64,000 bases of DNA, taken from Asterias rubens (Eukaryota; Echinodermata; Asteroidea; Forcipulatida; Asteriidae). Shown one piece after another: positions 11,538-32,054 of this stretch. The translations under genes and the position numbers were made by a program. Under the pieces are notes generated by a model. The model saw nothing but the letters and a program-made list of their open reading frames with translations, did no database searches and was not told the DNA's origin. The DNA lies in the NCBI RefSeq assembly GCF_902459465.1, contig NC_047081.1, positions 868,001-932,000 of the forward strand, written 5' to 3'. The stretch's first letter is position 1, and every line of letters starts with the position of its first letter.

Positions 11538-11947
11538 GTCTCCCGAAGATGATGAGAGCAAGCTAGTCGAACGTTGAGACCAATTTAAGAACTCACTCCC
11601 TGGTGCATCATTGTTTGCTTGTCAAACCAGGCAGTTTAAAGGCAACAAGTTTTAGAAACTTGCAAAAAAAAAACACTTTATTTCGATTAAATTTTGGGAG
11701 AAAAGGAAACCACTTGAAAACAACAAATTCTACAAAATTTTCCTTCTTCTAAAATGAATGTTTTTTATTAAATATTAACCATTCCAGTTGTAATATTTCT
11801 GTATTAAAAGTGTATTTTAAATCAAATTTAAATATACAGATTTCTGACTGTAAAAACTTGAAACTGTAAATATTCGTATGTAATACTAATCAGTGCAGTG
11901 GTATTTATATCTACTTTATTGTGCTGGGGAAAAAAAGAAGGGCTGAC

Positions 11948-11953
11948 AATAAA
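11948..11953 (+). terminator. candidate poly(A) signal of RhoGAP-A
   Basis: AATAAA followed by a T-rich stretch. It is the best-placed hexamer after the 75-bp array, but a nearer one exists at 9572. Confidence 0.25.
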
Positions 11954-12334
11954 ACATAACTTGTACATTAAATGTTTCCATCTATTGTCTTTATTTAAAT
12001 GCAGCTGGTATCAAGAAGCATCTGTGCCCCACTCATTTTTTGCTTAGCGAAGATTTCTGCTCAACTGGGTTGTAAAATTGGGTCCAGTCCCTTTATTTCT
12101 TGTTGCCTGTCTTGATTTAGAATCCACATTTGATGTCTTCATTTAACAAGATACGAACACGTTATTATCGCTAACTATAACTAAATTAAGTTGAGGGGTG
12201 AGTGGTGTGAGTAGATGATAATTCAACCCATGCCACCTTGGCTTCCTGATATCTTAATTGCTCACACTTTACGCGAAGGTTCCCTAAGACAATGGAGGAG
12301 TAATCTTACAGGAGTCTACTTGTTTGTTGTTTAT

Positions 12335-12570
12335 ATGATCTTCCCGTCAAGGGAACTCGGCAAACTTCCTTAAGGGATATAAACACATACAAACATTGGT
12401 TTAACGTCTATGATTATGAATTGCACAAATCAAGAAATTATTGTTCATTATAACCATGGAGCATGCTCCATTGTAAAATGTACCGACAAAACTGATTCTA
12501 GTCATTGTGAAATCAGTGGATAGCTAGGTAGGATTCGAACCCACAACCTTTTGATTGCAACTCTAACATG
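12335..12570 (-). mobile_element. tRNA-derived SINE, family B
   Basis: Same body blocks as 5938-6182, and on the minus strand a good B-box, gggttcgaatcc. The head is degraded at its far end. Confidence 0.65.
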
Positions 12571-13885
12571 GGCTTCAAGTTTGAACCCTAAAATTAAGTC
12601 TCTGATCACAGTCTAGCCCCCAGACAGGGGTGGGTGAACGACCAGGTATTTGGTGGACATGACCATCAGTCACAGTCCATTAAAGCTTTGACCTGTTTCC
12701 CGTCTAGGAAGAAGTTCCTTTTTTATTCCCCCCTGAGGTATTTAAAAGGGTGTGCCAGAAAGTTTGACAATCAGAGTGGTCTAATTTTCTGAGTTGACCT
12801 GGGGGCAAATTTTACCAAGAGACAATCTTAGGAACATGAAGATGTCGGACCATTACCATAAGATGTCCGACCATTTCCCTACTCTAAAACCTGAAATTTT
12901 AGCAAGGTAACCTGTTCTTGCTAAGCAACATTTTTCTGTGCTAAGCAAATTTACTGCTAGAAAGCTCATTGTCGGAACATAGGAGTGTCATCATCAGAAC
13001 ATAAGGATGTCGGAATATGGGTATATCCTTGATTACCATACGATATCACCTGAAACTTTGGCTGGTAACCTTGCTAAGCAACATTTGTCTTTGCTAAGCA
13101 AATCCAGTGCTAGGCGAACCAATCAGGCCATGATCTAGTTTGTGATATATCCATGTTTGAAGGAGAAATATTTTAGCGTAGGGGTCTGATGTAATGTCAG
13201 TGGACACGTTTCCTAGGACATGGTTGTCAACATCGATCAAAGTGTGTCAGGCATAGCGAGAATTAGTAGCAATGTGGTTTGGGTTTCAGAATCATACTGC
13301 TATGTTGTCATTGCCCTTGTGTTTATCTTGTCAAGTGAGGCCACTACAGTATCAAACCGCAAACTGTGGGGGAGTTGAGAAGTTTAGTCATCGGTTAAAG
13401 CTTGGTTTCCTGCAAAATATTGGGAAAGATTTTCAGAAAGAAAAACAAAAAAGCCGTCTTAGGAAGTATATTACTGTAGTTGAGGAAAGGAATAGTGTGA
13501 TTTAATTTTTGGAAACAGACTTTTCCTGCTAATAGTGGTACAGGGTGTGATGTTGTCAACAAGGTGTCAAGCAGAAAGTTGTGCTAAGTTAGTTGTGCTT
13601 AGCAGTTTTGTTCACCCAGTGAGAATACTGGCTTTGACAGTTACCAAAAATCTACCCTGCCTTTAAAATTCAAACACAACCCGAGGTATGTTTATAAAAC
13701 GCATCACCCTGAACAAGCAACTCAAAAGTGGCCAGGGGGCCGGACAGACGTTGAAACGTTAATTGACCGTTGGGTATTAGCATGATGTCACCCTTCCTGT
13801 TCACGCGGTGACGACACCCAATCCGCAACCACACAGTGACAGAACATAGACACTTTTGTAGTCACCCTTCCAACAAGTCTGCAGG

Positions 13886-14062
13886 GCAAAATTTCAGAAA
13901 GCTGATAACAAATATCTGTGCTGAGCTAGAATTTAGTGGCGGGTACCAGTTGCAGAAATATAAATTTTATGGGGTTTTAGCTGGTTAAAACCTGTTTCTG
14001 CTAAGCAAAATATTTATGTGCTTAGCAAGTTATCATGCTTACAGGCTTTATGAAATAACCAG
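13886..14062 (+). repeat. AAGC-rich element (family A)
   Basis: gtaccagttgcaga, gctggttaaaacctgtttctgc, tgcttagcaagttatc, cttacaggctttatgaaat in family order. Confidence 0.7.
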
Positions 14063-15028
14063 GGGGGAGTAGCACCACCCCCATGCACAATTGGGGGGTT
14101 CAATAAACTCCTTTGCCCCCACTTGCCCACCCCCACTGCAAATTAAAAAGTCCAAAAGATAATAATACATGTATACTACAACCACACTAACTTTCAATTG
14201 TTCATTATGATTTATAAGTGGGACAAAAAACAAAACTGTATTTCAAATTACTTCAATTGAAACAGAAGCTTTTCCTTACTATATGCTCAGGTGTATTCCC
14301 ATTCTCCAAAAAGTTTTAAAATGTACTGTAACAGTTTGTCCTTCAGCTTTACCACCCACCCAGTCGGAATACTTTGGTACAGTCTGCCCCTCACACCCTA
14401 CAACAACCCTCGACAGGGTAATGCATCAGTCCATCTTGCCAATGTGCCATCTTGTTTTTATGTGGGGGAAGATTCAAAACACCATGTGCTTTTATTTTGT
14501 GCTGCAATTTCTGAAGTTCAGTGAAGGTTTTTTGGAGTCTGGATGAAGAATTCTTGAAGCAAGTAAGTTGTAGGTAACAAAGGACACATTTTTAAAAAGA
14601 AGTTCTTGGTGTTGGAGTAAGAGAAGTTTTGGTTTCTTAAAGTTGTGGTTTTCAATTTCACCAACTTGTGTTTACCTCCATGGTTTCAGCATTAACTTTT
14701 GACTGTGTACTGTAAAAATGCATTTACCAAAATGCAGGCTGGCATAGTTTGCCAATCATTAAAATTACAGTAGAGGATATTGAATGGACAGACAGTAGGG
14801 TGTTAATTTAATTAAATGTAGGCTAATTCTTGGTCCAGGAGTGTGAACAATAAAGGAAACATTTCTGTGTCCTGCCACCACTATTTTATCTTTTTTATTT
14901 TCTCAAATGAGATATTCTTTCTGGTAAAAATGGATGAAAAGTGGTGGCTAGATGCAGAAATATTTCCATTATAAGTTGCACTGATGCAACTAGATGTGGT
15001 ACTGCAGCAGGGCTACAATTTTCACTGG

Positions 15029-15186
15029 ACCGCAAGGACCCCAAGGATCGCAAGGACCCCAAGGATCGCAAGGACCCCAAGGATCGCAAGGACCCCAAGG
15101 ATCACAAGGACCCCAAGGATCGCAAGGACCCCAAGGATCGCAAGGACCCCAAGGATCGCAAGGACCCCAAGGATCGCAGGACCAAG
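15029..15186. repeat. 18-bp minisatellite (cgcaaggaccccaaggat)n
   Basis: Eight nearly perfect 18-bp units; one unit has cac for cgc. Because 18 is a multiple of three, every frame is open and repetitive: one plus frame reads GPQGSQ repeats (collagen-like Gly-X-Y), another DRKDPK, and the minus strand SLRSLG. No splice sites or flanking coding sequence support a gene. Confidence 0.95.
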
Positions 15187-15556
15187 CCCAGTAGTTTTAC
15201 TAGTGCCAGGCCTGCATGTAACTCATAATTGGCTATTCACTCTAATAAATGCACATGGTTTTTATCATTCCAACATTACCGGCTAATGCCTAGAGACAAT
15301 GTGCAAAGTCATGCAATGAATGTTGTTCCCCCCCCCCTCCCCCCCTAGGGTTGCAGCTGTGTATGTTAGCATCTTCATCTGACGTTACCTTTACAGCATC
15401 ATGAAACCTGTCATGTGCAGACACAGTCAGTTGGGAAGGTGTTCAACTTTGACCACCTTTAATAACGGGTGAGTAATACTGTGATCTGTCATTAGAGGCT
15501 AGGGTTTCAGCCGTTTTTGTTTTGTCCCCTGTCTACCCAACAATGTTTATGAAGAA

Positions 15557-15694
15557 GGGAAAGGATAACTTTCCGTATGGCGCCACCACTTTTTCACTCA
15601 TTTTTACAAAAAGGGATATATCAATCATGTAATAAGTTCCTATATTATTTTATACCAAATGAAAAAGTGGTGGCGCCATACGGAAACTTTTCCA
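15557..15694. mobile_element. palindromic MITE
   Basis: Terminal inverted repeats ttccgtatggcgccaccact and agtggtggcgccatacggaa surround an AT-rich centre containing gggatatat. The left half of a second copy is at 63003-63080. Confidence 0.8.
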
Positions 15695-15789
15695 AGGGAA
15701 AATAAGGAACCAGACTAATTGTTTTCCTTCCAGCCTTTGTTTGATTACAAGTACTTTGATTTTAAGGGGGAACACGTTTAAGCCAGAAT

Positions 15790-15935
15790 TTAGCAAATTT
15801 GCTGGAAATTTAAAAACTGGGTGTCCAAATTGGTCACTTACAATACATTATGTAAATGGGATAAAACACGGTTTCCAAATTTTACATATGGGTCCAAAAG
15901 ACACCCAGACACCCCTATGATAACACTATGCAAAG
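15790..15935 (+). repeat. dispersed repeat (family F)
   Basis: The order ggtgtccaaattg, tcacttacaa, gataaaacacgg, agacacccagacacc is repeated at 59305-59410 (ggtgtccaaattgttcac, gataaaacagggtgtcc). Confidence 0.4.
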
Positions 15936-16040
15936 ACATTTGATGTGTCCTGTAGGTTGGTGCTCACAAACCACTCACTCCGTGCATTAACGTCAATTGT
16001 ATGAAGTCTGGATATTTGGGATAAAATTAAATCTTTGGCG

Positions 16041-16160
16041 ACACTGGGTGGCAGCAGACTTAACAGCCACAGATCAATGTTCTTAGAAACATTACATGCT
16101 CAGAATTATGAAAAAAAACAAAGTGAACTACTACTCAGTCTGTCTGCTGCCACCTAGTGT
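16041..16160. mobile_element. 120-bp MITE
   Basis: Imperfect inverted ends acactgggtggcagcagac and gtctgctgccacctagtgt enclose an AT-rich core. No coding capacity. Confidence 0.7.
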
Positions 16161-16916
16161 TATGAAAGCGTCATTTTGTGATGATGAGGGTTGAAATGGT
16201 TGTTGAAACCCTCAACCCAACCTCAAAAACCACCATAAGTCCACAAATTTATTTCTATTTCTAGCCCTTCATGTCGAAGTAAATCCGGCTGACTAGGGGG
16301 ACGCTATACTCAATAGGCGAGTAGTGCAACCACAAACCAACGATGCAATGTCCCCGAAATAGAACCCTGCTGTAATGGTCACAAAATAGCAACAAACGTA
16401 CCCACAACTGGTATGTGGTTAAGGCTCGATATCCACCGCAGTAAATGAGGTCCAGGTACCGCTGCGGAAGGAGAGAGATGCGTAATGTTGGCTCCCTCTC
16501 AAGTCGATTGAAGTACGGGCTGTCACGAGTAGCGCGAGGGGACTATTTCTTGGCAAATGGTGATCGTTTCTTCAGATTTGAATGCTGGGCCTCATTTGTG
16601 TTTTGATGACTTGCAATGACTTGGTCCTTTTTAGAAAATCCACAGGGATTTTTGCACTTGAGCGCAAGATGTTTCAATCTCAATTTGTCAGTTTTAAACG
16701 CATTCTGAAACAAAACAAATCATGAAGTGCCGTACAAACAACCTGCTTATTTTGATAGTTGCTATTGAAATAATAAGCCTGATATGAGGACACACTAAAT
16801 CTCAGACAAATTGTAAATATTTTTTAGCCATTTTTGTTTTGTAAATCGCGAGTTTTATTTTAATAACGTCCGGTACAATGACTTGCTTTGCCACAAGTTA
16901 CCGTTTAAATTTGAAT

Positions 16917-17020
16917 TTGAGTAATAGACCACAAGGGAAACTGACTGGGTATCCGGAGGTCGTTGGTTTACATCCCACTTTAGTCGATTGTTACAAATTA
17001 AACCACACATCAACAACAAC
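16917..17020. mobile_element. SINE family C fragment
   Basis: Contains accacaagggaaactgact and tccggaggtcgttggttta, both present in the 48210-48490 element but in rearranged order, so this is a composite remnant. Confidence 0.4.
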
Positions 17021-20000
17021 ACTTGTTCATTTTTCACTGTTGACAGTAGAGATTTTAATTCACAACCTACTTATGTTTCGGTCGTTGCTTCAAATGCCTG
17101 GCCGATACCTTCACAAAAAGTACAATAGCAGTGCAACCACGGAAAAAGCTTCAGACTGAAATTACGAACATTTCTCTGCGTTTTTTTACGGTTAAACACG
17201 ACCACAAGAATGTGGTCACAAGAGTTATACTTCCATAGTACTTTTTATAAAGGATTTTTTTAATATTCAACCAGGTTCTTACACATTAAGTCCAGTCCTA
17301 CACATAAAATGTCTTGGTTTTTTTATATCCAACAGAGACAAGTACTGTATTACATACATACAACACTTCTGGTAACAGCTATATTTTTTTGTAATATTTT
17401 TTTTTAAAGATAGCCTGGTAAGATCCACTTTCTTCAAAACAGGTACATCAATTGGTCCACGCTATATAGCCTGGGAATCTGGTACTGTTTTCATATTTCA
17501 AGTTCTGCGCATCTGATCACCAGGTAGTATTGAACTAGCCTGGGTTCGTCATTGTGACAATAACTAAATTGTGCAAAGTGGATCTGACCAGGCTACAGGC
17601 TAACAATGTGCGAAGCACAGCATCGGCCATTTTTTCTATCAGCTGTTTTTTTTTTACCACATAGACACACTATAGGTCCACTCAGCACAGGGTTGACTAT
17701 GAGCTAAATTATGTACAATTTACACAAGAGAAAAAATAATAACAATCGCTCCTCAATATGCAACAGTTCAGCCAAGTGTAGGCGGAGGAAAAAAAGTAAA
17801 CTTTTTAAGTGTAGATACCTTGTTGCTTCTTTTTTGAAAGAGATAGCAATGAGAAGTGTAGTTTTGCAGGAGGTTTGCAATTTGATGACGAAAAAAAAAG
17901 GAAGTTCAGATAAGTGCAGGAACAAAAAACCTTCACTTGCAGTAACAGATTATCTCTTATTTTGATGCTCTTCAATTTCTGAACATCACAAAATCTCCCC
18001 TCTATTAGACATAGGAGAATAAACCACAACTATTTCTCCATAAAATAGGCCAAATTAACCTTTACACCGTAGCTTTCAGGCATTGTGAAAATCACGATTA
18101 AATACATGTACATTAACTTCTAAATACAAAACCCCAAAAATATATAATAAACAAAAAAAAACTCAGCCAAATGATTATTAAGCTGTTATTTCATAACACT
18201 ATGTGACAATATACAATCATTTGTTTCTGGAAACAATAATTCACAATAATATTAAAAAGGTAGGAACTTTTATGTGCATCCATTCTTGGTTTTGGTTGTC
18301 ACGTTCTGATTTTCGATCCATATCAAATTGATTGATAATATCAGAAAATGATCCGTTAAGTAAGTTATGGTTTCCCCCTCTTTCAAAGTTACCAGCTAAA
18401 CTTTTGTTGGTAACCTGTTTCTGTCCCAAAACTAGAATAACCCAATTTGAAATTTTACTCTATGATTTACAGGAAGATTTGTTTGCATAACGCCAACCCA
18501 CAGTCCACATCATAATTTATAGGAAAAACAGCAAAAAAAATCTAAAAACCACTGATTTCAAGAAAACTTTTACTTACGCTTTGTTCAGAAAACAAGGTTA
18601 AAGAAAGTAAGCTGGCTTCTTTGCCTACCTCATTCACACACTACAGCTATTTCCACTGGGGCCCCCAAAAAACGTTCGGCAGAGAATACTGCTTAGCAAA
18701 AAATGAGTATGATACCCCTCACAAGCAATGTGTATTGCATTATATTCACTGGTAACCCATTTCTGCTTAGCAGACTTGTTTCTTGTTTATGCCAAGTAAT
18801 TTTTGTGTTACTGCTATAAAGCTGTATCATGAATTGCTTAGCATTTTTGTCTTTTGTCGTCTAATCGGGGCAGGAGTGATAAGCGATTAAAAGGCCGGTG
18901 TAGTCCCTCTCGAAATCAAATAAACCGTTTTAAGTGGAAGACGATACGTAATGAATATAAAACAAGAACAGTAATCGTGATGTGTTGATCACGATACATC
19001 ACGATTCTATTGATCAGTCGATCATCTACACTTCATTGAACATGATCTACAAAATCAAATAAATAAATTTTACAACAAGAAAAAACCCCAGCCTACAACA
19101 TGTACATACCATATAAGGCAACGAGATAATAAATATTGCTACATCAATTTGATTATTAAGATCCCATGTGAGGGTGGTCATGTGACAATCACATGACTTT
19201 TTGAAATTAGAGCCTTATCTCATCAATGTTAAGTGTAGTTTGACCTTTGACCCAAAATGTGGTATGAATTACTTCAACAAAAACTGGCAAAATGCATGCA
19301 AGATCTAATAACTTGGTGCATGCAACAAGATTTTAGAGCTCGTTATTTATGCAGCTAGTCCTAGAGGTCAAAGGTTAGGAGTGGGTGCAATCAAACTGTT
19401 TAGGTACATGATGACCCTTGTAACAGGAAATAAGTATCTCAAGTGAAATTCAAAGTGTCAATTATTTTGTGATTCTAAGTAAAGCTAACTTCCAAGTGAG
19501 TGAGTTAGACTAAGCTTTAACATCATGTGTCTTTTTAGTTGAACAAATGATTTTATATCTAGCAAAGTTAGGTCTCACAAAATCTATGAACATTCTTTAA
19601 TATTAGGCCAATTTTCTCACAAGGTATTTAATGAAATATTTCCTGAAAACCAGATAATCAAAACGTTTATAAATCCTTTTTTTTTCCAATGACTGTGCAA
19701 TTGTTTCCACTAGTAACTGAAACTGTCTGGAGACTTAAATCATGGCTGACGTAGTGCAACGACTGTCGTGCGGTGCGCAAAATTATCTGCAGAATGTTGC
19801 TTTTGATGACCTTTAATACTAATGACTTAAATATCATTAGAATGCAATGTTGATTAACATTAAAAAATTAATATCTCAATCACCCAAGCCTATTGGGTTA
19901 TGTTTAATGCGCTAAAAGTAAATCTTTACTCCATCGTTTCCCAAATACACACACATAATTTGATAAATATTGACAATTTATAATCAAAATGTATCAAATA

Positions 20001-21627
20001 ATTATTAAATAACTGATAAATGGCTACAAAATTAAACCCCCAAAACTCGTTCTTAACTTCACTCTCTCGTTACATTAATTAATAATGATTTATAAAAAGA
20101 AAAATTCACATCTATTTAAGTTTCAAGACAATAACTTTTACAAAGTTTTCTCATCTTCAGAATATTTTCTGTATATAACTTTTTTTTTTGCAAAGGACTA
20201 AAATATCCAACCAATTATAATTAGCCTAATATTTTAGAGTTGTTTGACAAATGCTGGCCTTTGCGATAACACTAAATACCCCTTGTTGGTCACACTCTGA
20301 CAGGAAGGGACATCCTTTGGTTGTGACCCCAAAAAAACATTTAGTGTAATTTTTATCCGAAAGCTTACTTGTTAAAAAGACTGTAATGGTAGTAAGCATT
20401 CTGCAAAATTATTTTGTCTAAAGTCTGCCCATCGATTAGAAGAAAAAAGTTTGTTGAAAAAAAGTTTGTCAAATGGCGACTTGTGCAAATTCATATTGCC
20501 GCAGTGTCGATTTGTGAAGGCTGCCGAAATTGGGTCAAAAGTCAACAAAGTTTGCCATGTCTTGGCATTTGGTAATGATGATATGGAAATGAAAGGTCTC
20601 TGAAGTAGAAAACTTTGAAAGCCACCAATTGAAATAAATGTCAGTAGTGTGTCAAGAATTTCTTGTTGAACATTAAAAATGTTTTGAGTCCCTGAAATGA
20701 AACAATTAGCTTGAAAACAGCCTTTTCTTAATTGTTGTAGTTGGTATATTTTACTCAAAAGTGTTTTTAGCGACTACAAATACTATGATTTGAAACTTTC
20801 TTAGCGAACTTAAATCCAAGCACTTTCATCTACTGCGAGGGAACAAGGACTCTGTATTTTTCGAAAACCTACACATAGGTCCGCCAACTAGCAGACGAAA
20901 AAATGTATTTACTCACACAATTTTGTTTATTTTTTGCTAATTGCAGATTCCTCACAACCTGCCAGAAATACTGATATTAAATAGCATTACAATCATGGAG
21001 ATTAATATATATATATCTATAAAAACAACATAAAGCCACTTAAAATTGTGCCAATTACATTACATGTACTGTACAAGTGTACGTGGATTTTGTTGGGCTT
21101 TTTTTTTATAACTGGGTATATTTGGGCACACGAGGGCAGTATTTCCATACCCTGAACAGTCACAGTCACATTAAAAGTGGGTCACATTATTTCACTTCGA
21201 AGCCGACAAACAATTCCACAATTCAACTTTTGATTTTCCTTTTTCTAGTGGCCCTCCAATGCTGCTGGACATTTTATACAGATAGAGGGCGCTATTTCCT
21301 TTTTGCTGGAATTCCAGATTTGGATGTGACAAACATTACAGCTAGTCAATAACCATTCGGCGGCCATCTTGAATGTTCACATACATGTCTATGAAACCTG
21401 AAGTGAGGCTCTTGTCCACTCACTAAACTGGTACCTGTTGGCTGGTTACCATTGATCACTTTCTTGTCTAATGAGAGGTCTAAGAGAATGTTTTAACCGC
21501 TAGGGATTGATTTTGCCCCTTTTTCAAAAAAGTTTCTCAATCAAAGAACAATCCCTGTAGGGCACAGAGCCAAATTTGTTTAACCCCACCAACATAATGT
21601 TCTGTCCCTTTCATATCAACTCTTTCT
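17020..21627. other. AT-rich spacer between RhoGAP-A and JNK 3' ends
   Basis: No coding exon could be supported. There are many A and T runs, one family A copy at 18658-18835, and otherwise unique-looking sequence. Part of it could be a longer JNK 3' UTR if the proximal poly(A) signal at 21628 is not the only one. Confidence 0.45.
18658..18835 (+). repeat. AAGC-rich element (family A)
   Basis: Degenerate copy: agaatactgcttagcaa, gtaacccatttctgcttagcag. Confidence 0.5.
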
Positions 21628-21633
21628 TTTATT
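21628..21633 (-). terminator. candidate poly(A) signal of JNK
   Basis: AATAAA on the minus strand about 560 nt past the JNK stop. It is followed downstream on the same strand by a GT-rich ttatgttggtgggg element, as expected for a cleavage site. Confidence 0.4.
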
Positions 21634-22194
21634 TCAGAGTAAAAATACTCATGCAAAAGCATAACACTTTCAAGTATTTTTTTGTCTTTTCTACTCTAAT
21701 ACCATAATTACCAAGAACACTCTTCTTCTTTTCTGGAAAAATTTAAAGCGAGATCCATAAAGTTGCAAAAGACCTCCAGGAACATAGACTTGTACCAGTC
21801 TGTCAAGTGTTTCATGAACTCAAAGACCATCAAAGCACATTAATGGTTTATCTTTACACGTCACACAATATGCCACTCACTTGAACTAAAATGCCAGCAT
21901 GGAAGTTGGTGTTCGACATCGTATTCCCAACTCAAAAAAAATCTAACCCAAATAACTGCATCACATACAATTTTACTTCAACCGTCTTTCACAAAGAGTC
22001 CTTCCATTTTCACATCGAATTTGATACTAATGAGCACCATCCATTCAAAGGTCAATATTTAAATTAGCAGGTCATTATGCAAATGACCTCTTGATGTCAG
22101 TGACGTTCTGTGGAATAACCATGTCCTTTACTTGTGTTTTTGTGTTTCTTTCGTTCACTACGAGGATGTTAGGAGAGATGGCATGCATAAGTGG

Positions 22195-28714
<6,520 letters not shown>

Positions 28715-29554
28715 CTAAACGGGGGAGAAAATAACGATTATATAATAGATAATATGTGACGCAACCCAGCTAAAAGAGTCAATTGTCCAAAATATCAGTA
28801 TGAAGAAACAAGCGAAAACAGGCCAACAGGGGTGAAATTTCCACAATGTTGTTTTCCCGTCAATATTTTAAATGGCAAACCAAATAGTTATTTTATATGT
28901 GCAACTTCCTTACTGATAATAACTTCCCAATGATGTAAAATGTAGTGACCTAAGCAAAAATTGAGTGGGACACAGCATCAAAACTTAATGTAATTCTGCC
29001 GAGAAGCCCGTTTCTGCAATATTTTTTTGTTGAGTCGCCATACACACAAGGCCTGAAGGCCACTTCACAAGGTGTGGGCTGCAATATTTGTTTCTAGAGG
29101 CTTACAGGCTTCATGAAATTATAACTGAGTCTGTTAGGCTTATTTTTATCATAAGACTTACAAATTGCCTGTCGTTCATGCTACAGACGAGAACGTCTGA
29201 CTAGATGATCTGTTGTTATGGTAACAGATAACTGTAAACAATCTTGGACAGATCCTGCACACGAATGAGAAACAAGAAAACAACGAAACAACGATAAAAT
29301 GTTTGGTCAAAGACAACAACATCATTTAGTTTGTGACACCAGCATGACTGTTCTACGATATAAAATATTAAATTACATGTAGTAGTCATCTATATTTTTA
29401 GTCAGCTATATTTTTGTAATGCCTGATGATGTTTTGAGGCAATTACAAAGCAAAATTAACAAATTCCTAAATATAAAAAACCTTTCAGGAAGAGCTCTGG
29501 TACATGTACAAGGTCCCACTTTTTGTGTAAGTTTATCTTTTGTACAGTACATTA

Positions 29555-29735
29555 CTTGTGAAGCTTTCCAATGGGAGTGCCCTTAGCAAAATAACAACGG
29601 CCTTTCTCCTCTTAGAGTCCAGAATCCTCCTGAAGATGATCAAAGCATACTGATTGAAACATTGAGTCGTCAACCACCGGTTCTTTTCAGAACCACCACT
29701 ACTCAAAAGAGATTCACACAAAACCTCACCTTATT
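29555..29735. repeat. family D half element
   Basis: ctgattgaaacattgagtcg, ggttcttttcagaaccacca, aaagagattcacac: matches the right half of the element at 8469-8690. Confidence 0.6.
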
Positions 29736-30743
29736 AAACTGCCACCATGCAAAGTTTCAAATCTTACTATCAAAGATGAGATTCCAAGCCTGTTCCTCCC
29801 CAAACCATGGAAATTAAAAATACAAAGTTTCTCTTACAAAAAGCCTTCTCAGGCTTGCAACTGTAAAAATGATTCAAAGTTTTGTCAACTCACATACCCT
29901 TTTCTGTAATCTCTACATTCTTTTGACGTTGTATTTAAGCAAACAACGTATTGAGAAATCACAAACTGATAGGGGAATTCCCAGACTTTTACAATACATC
30001 AATACATTGTGTACTTCAGTGGACCCACATAAAAACATGTATGTACAGCCGGCAGTGCATGGTACAGACATCAAACAGAAGACCAACAGACTGATTTCGT
30101 CCAGCAATTTATAGCTTAGCAAAACATTGAGACTGGACTTAATTGAGTTAGCAAATGAATCAATTTTTGAGGAACCAAAGTAACCAATGGAGACATTCTG
30201 TGTTGCATTTCATTTGATTTGGAATGTTTTTGATAGTACAAAAAAAGTAGGCCTATACCCAACAGTTTTCTCAAAAAAATATGAGCCTTTTTATTTTATT
30301 TATAATAAAATAATATATTGTAAGTTCATATTAAAATGTTTCTAAAAATCTACCTCAGCGCATACATAAACAGTACATGTAGGCGTACAGGTACATAAGA
30401 ATACTTCACAAAATTGTGAACACGTACAATACATGCGGTATACACTGGCTGTATATAGTTCAATGTGTAGTCCTACTGTTTGTCATTTGCATGGTTGTTT
30501 ACCACCACATCATACCACGCTGCGCCAGTTCACTGCATCACTATGTGTATGATTCAGCCATACCATTAGTCAGCGTGTGTGTGTGTGTCATCTATTCAAT
30601 ACCATGCAATTACACATCACAACAATCATCTTTCCAAAAAACAGGTAAGGCCAGGTGGGGCAGTATTTTTTTTAATATTTTTTAGTATGTCAGTGAATAT
30701 AAGATACTTCCTTTTTACTTTTTATGATGTTAAATGATGTTTT

Positions 30744-30882
30744 GAAAGGGCAAGGGCACCAAGGTATTTTCTCCAAGGGGCACCCATGAGGAAATTCTAA
30801 ATTTCTACTGGAGCATTTTAAGGGCACCAAGGCAATGAACATAAGGCATGGAGGCAATTGCCTCCGTTGCCTCCAATGAATA
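30744..30882. repeat. dispersed repeat (family G, gggcaccaaggcaa)
   Basis: agggcaccaagg, ggcaattgcctccgttgcc. The same words recur at 31690-31790, 58255-58360 and 59745-59882. Confidence 0.5.
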
Positions 30883-32054
30883 TAAAGTATCGGTAAAGGA
30901 ACAAACATCAAATTGTTTTGAACTATAATTGGTTTTATAGGAAACAAACATAACTAATACCATTAAAAACACTAAAATACGGCATTTTCACCCGGATGGC
31001 CCAGTCAGTGGTAACCAATGGTCTCCCAAGGTTCCCCCAAAAAGATGGGTTTCCATCTTACATTTAAAAGAGGCAAGTTTCTATTCGCTTCCAAAGCTTA
31101 GGGCTGCCACAGACAAACAAACAAACACTGTTACTGTTTAAATATGTTCAATGTGCTTTCACTACAGAAAATTTGAATCCTCAATGCTAACTGATAGTCC
31201 ACAGCCCAGGGATATATTCCTATATGACTTCCGGTGCGGTACCTTTTATATTTGATGTTTTTTCAGAAGTTGCTCCCCCCAAGAAAGTGAAACACTAGCC
31301 TAGCCCCTGATATGGAATGAGCACTGATGGGTAACACAATACAGGTGTGTGTTTGTACAGAACAGACTTATCACTCAGTCAGCCAGTAGTAAATGTCCGC
31401 CCACGCATGTTTCCACAAACGGTCATTTAACTATTAACACTAACAGACTAGTCGAATGTCAAGTTTCTCTGGTACAGTAGTTGAATCCACCCCAATTGTC
31501 ATTGCCACTGGATTTGATTAAGGCAAGAGACTAGAAATATTTAACACAAGATGGGAACAATTAAAAATGTCATACTGTTTTGAAGACATTCTGTTCAAAG
31601 CATGTTGTCAGTTTGGGCTAGGTTTTTATCTTCTTTTCAACCTTACAAACAGCCGAGTAATAACACGGCCTTGAATTTCGTTCCTGAAGGGGCACTTCTA
31701 TATTAAGGAAAATGTACATATTCAAGCTTTTTGCAAAGGGCACCACAGCAAAGGCACAAGGCACCACGGCAATTGCTGTGGGTGTTGTGTGTTATTTCAA
31801 AGGCCTGTGTGTTTGCCCACGGGGTTACTGTAAAGAAAGTTTTGATGTCAAAGATGTCAACATATTATGAGTCACTGGTTTATTTTTACATGGTGAGTTA
31901 CCACAAACTCCACCAACTAATGGTGAATCACTAGTCAGTTTGTGTGTACTTTTGTACGTCACGGTCCCCGTGTGCAATTAATATTCAGCAATAACAGACA
32001 GCAAAATGGGACCAGACTTTTATACCCTTTGGGCCCCATTGTGGTTAATGTCAT

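Larger units (their letters stand above)
8244..11975 (+). other. candidate 3' UTR and downstream of RhoGAP-A
   Basis: No coding signal. AATAAA hexamers occur at 9572-9577 and 11948-11953. The second is followed by a T-rich tract and would give a UTR of about 3.7 kb containing the 75-bp array. The first would give about 1.3 kb. Which one is used cannot be told from sequence. Confidence 0.3.
11976..14940. other. intergenic spacer
   Basis: No gene seen. It holds a family B SINE (12335-12570), partial AAGC-rich copies (12880-12962 and 13040-13118, plus a fragment near 13545-13615) and a fuller copy at 13886-14062. The remainder shows nothing recognisable. Confidence 0.5.

Noticed and set aside
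14994..15194. Collagen-like open frame (GPQGSQ repeats)
   Set aside because: It is an 18-bp minisatellite open in several frames on both strands, without splice sites, domains or flanking coding sequence.
16041..16160. microRNA-like hairpin
   Set aside because: The arms are terminal inverted repeats of a MITE-sized element with an AT-rich core about 80 bp long, too long for a typical precursor loop.
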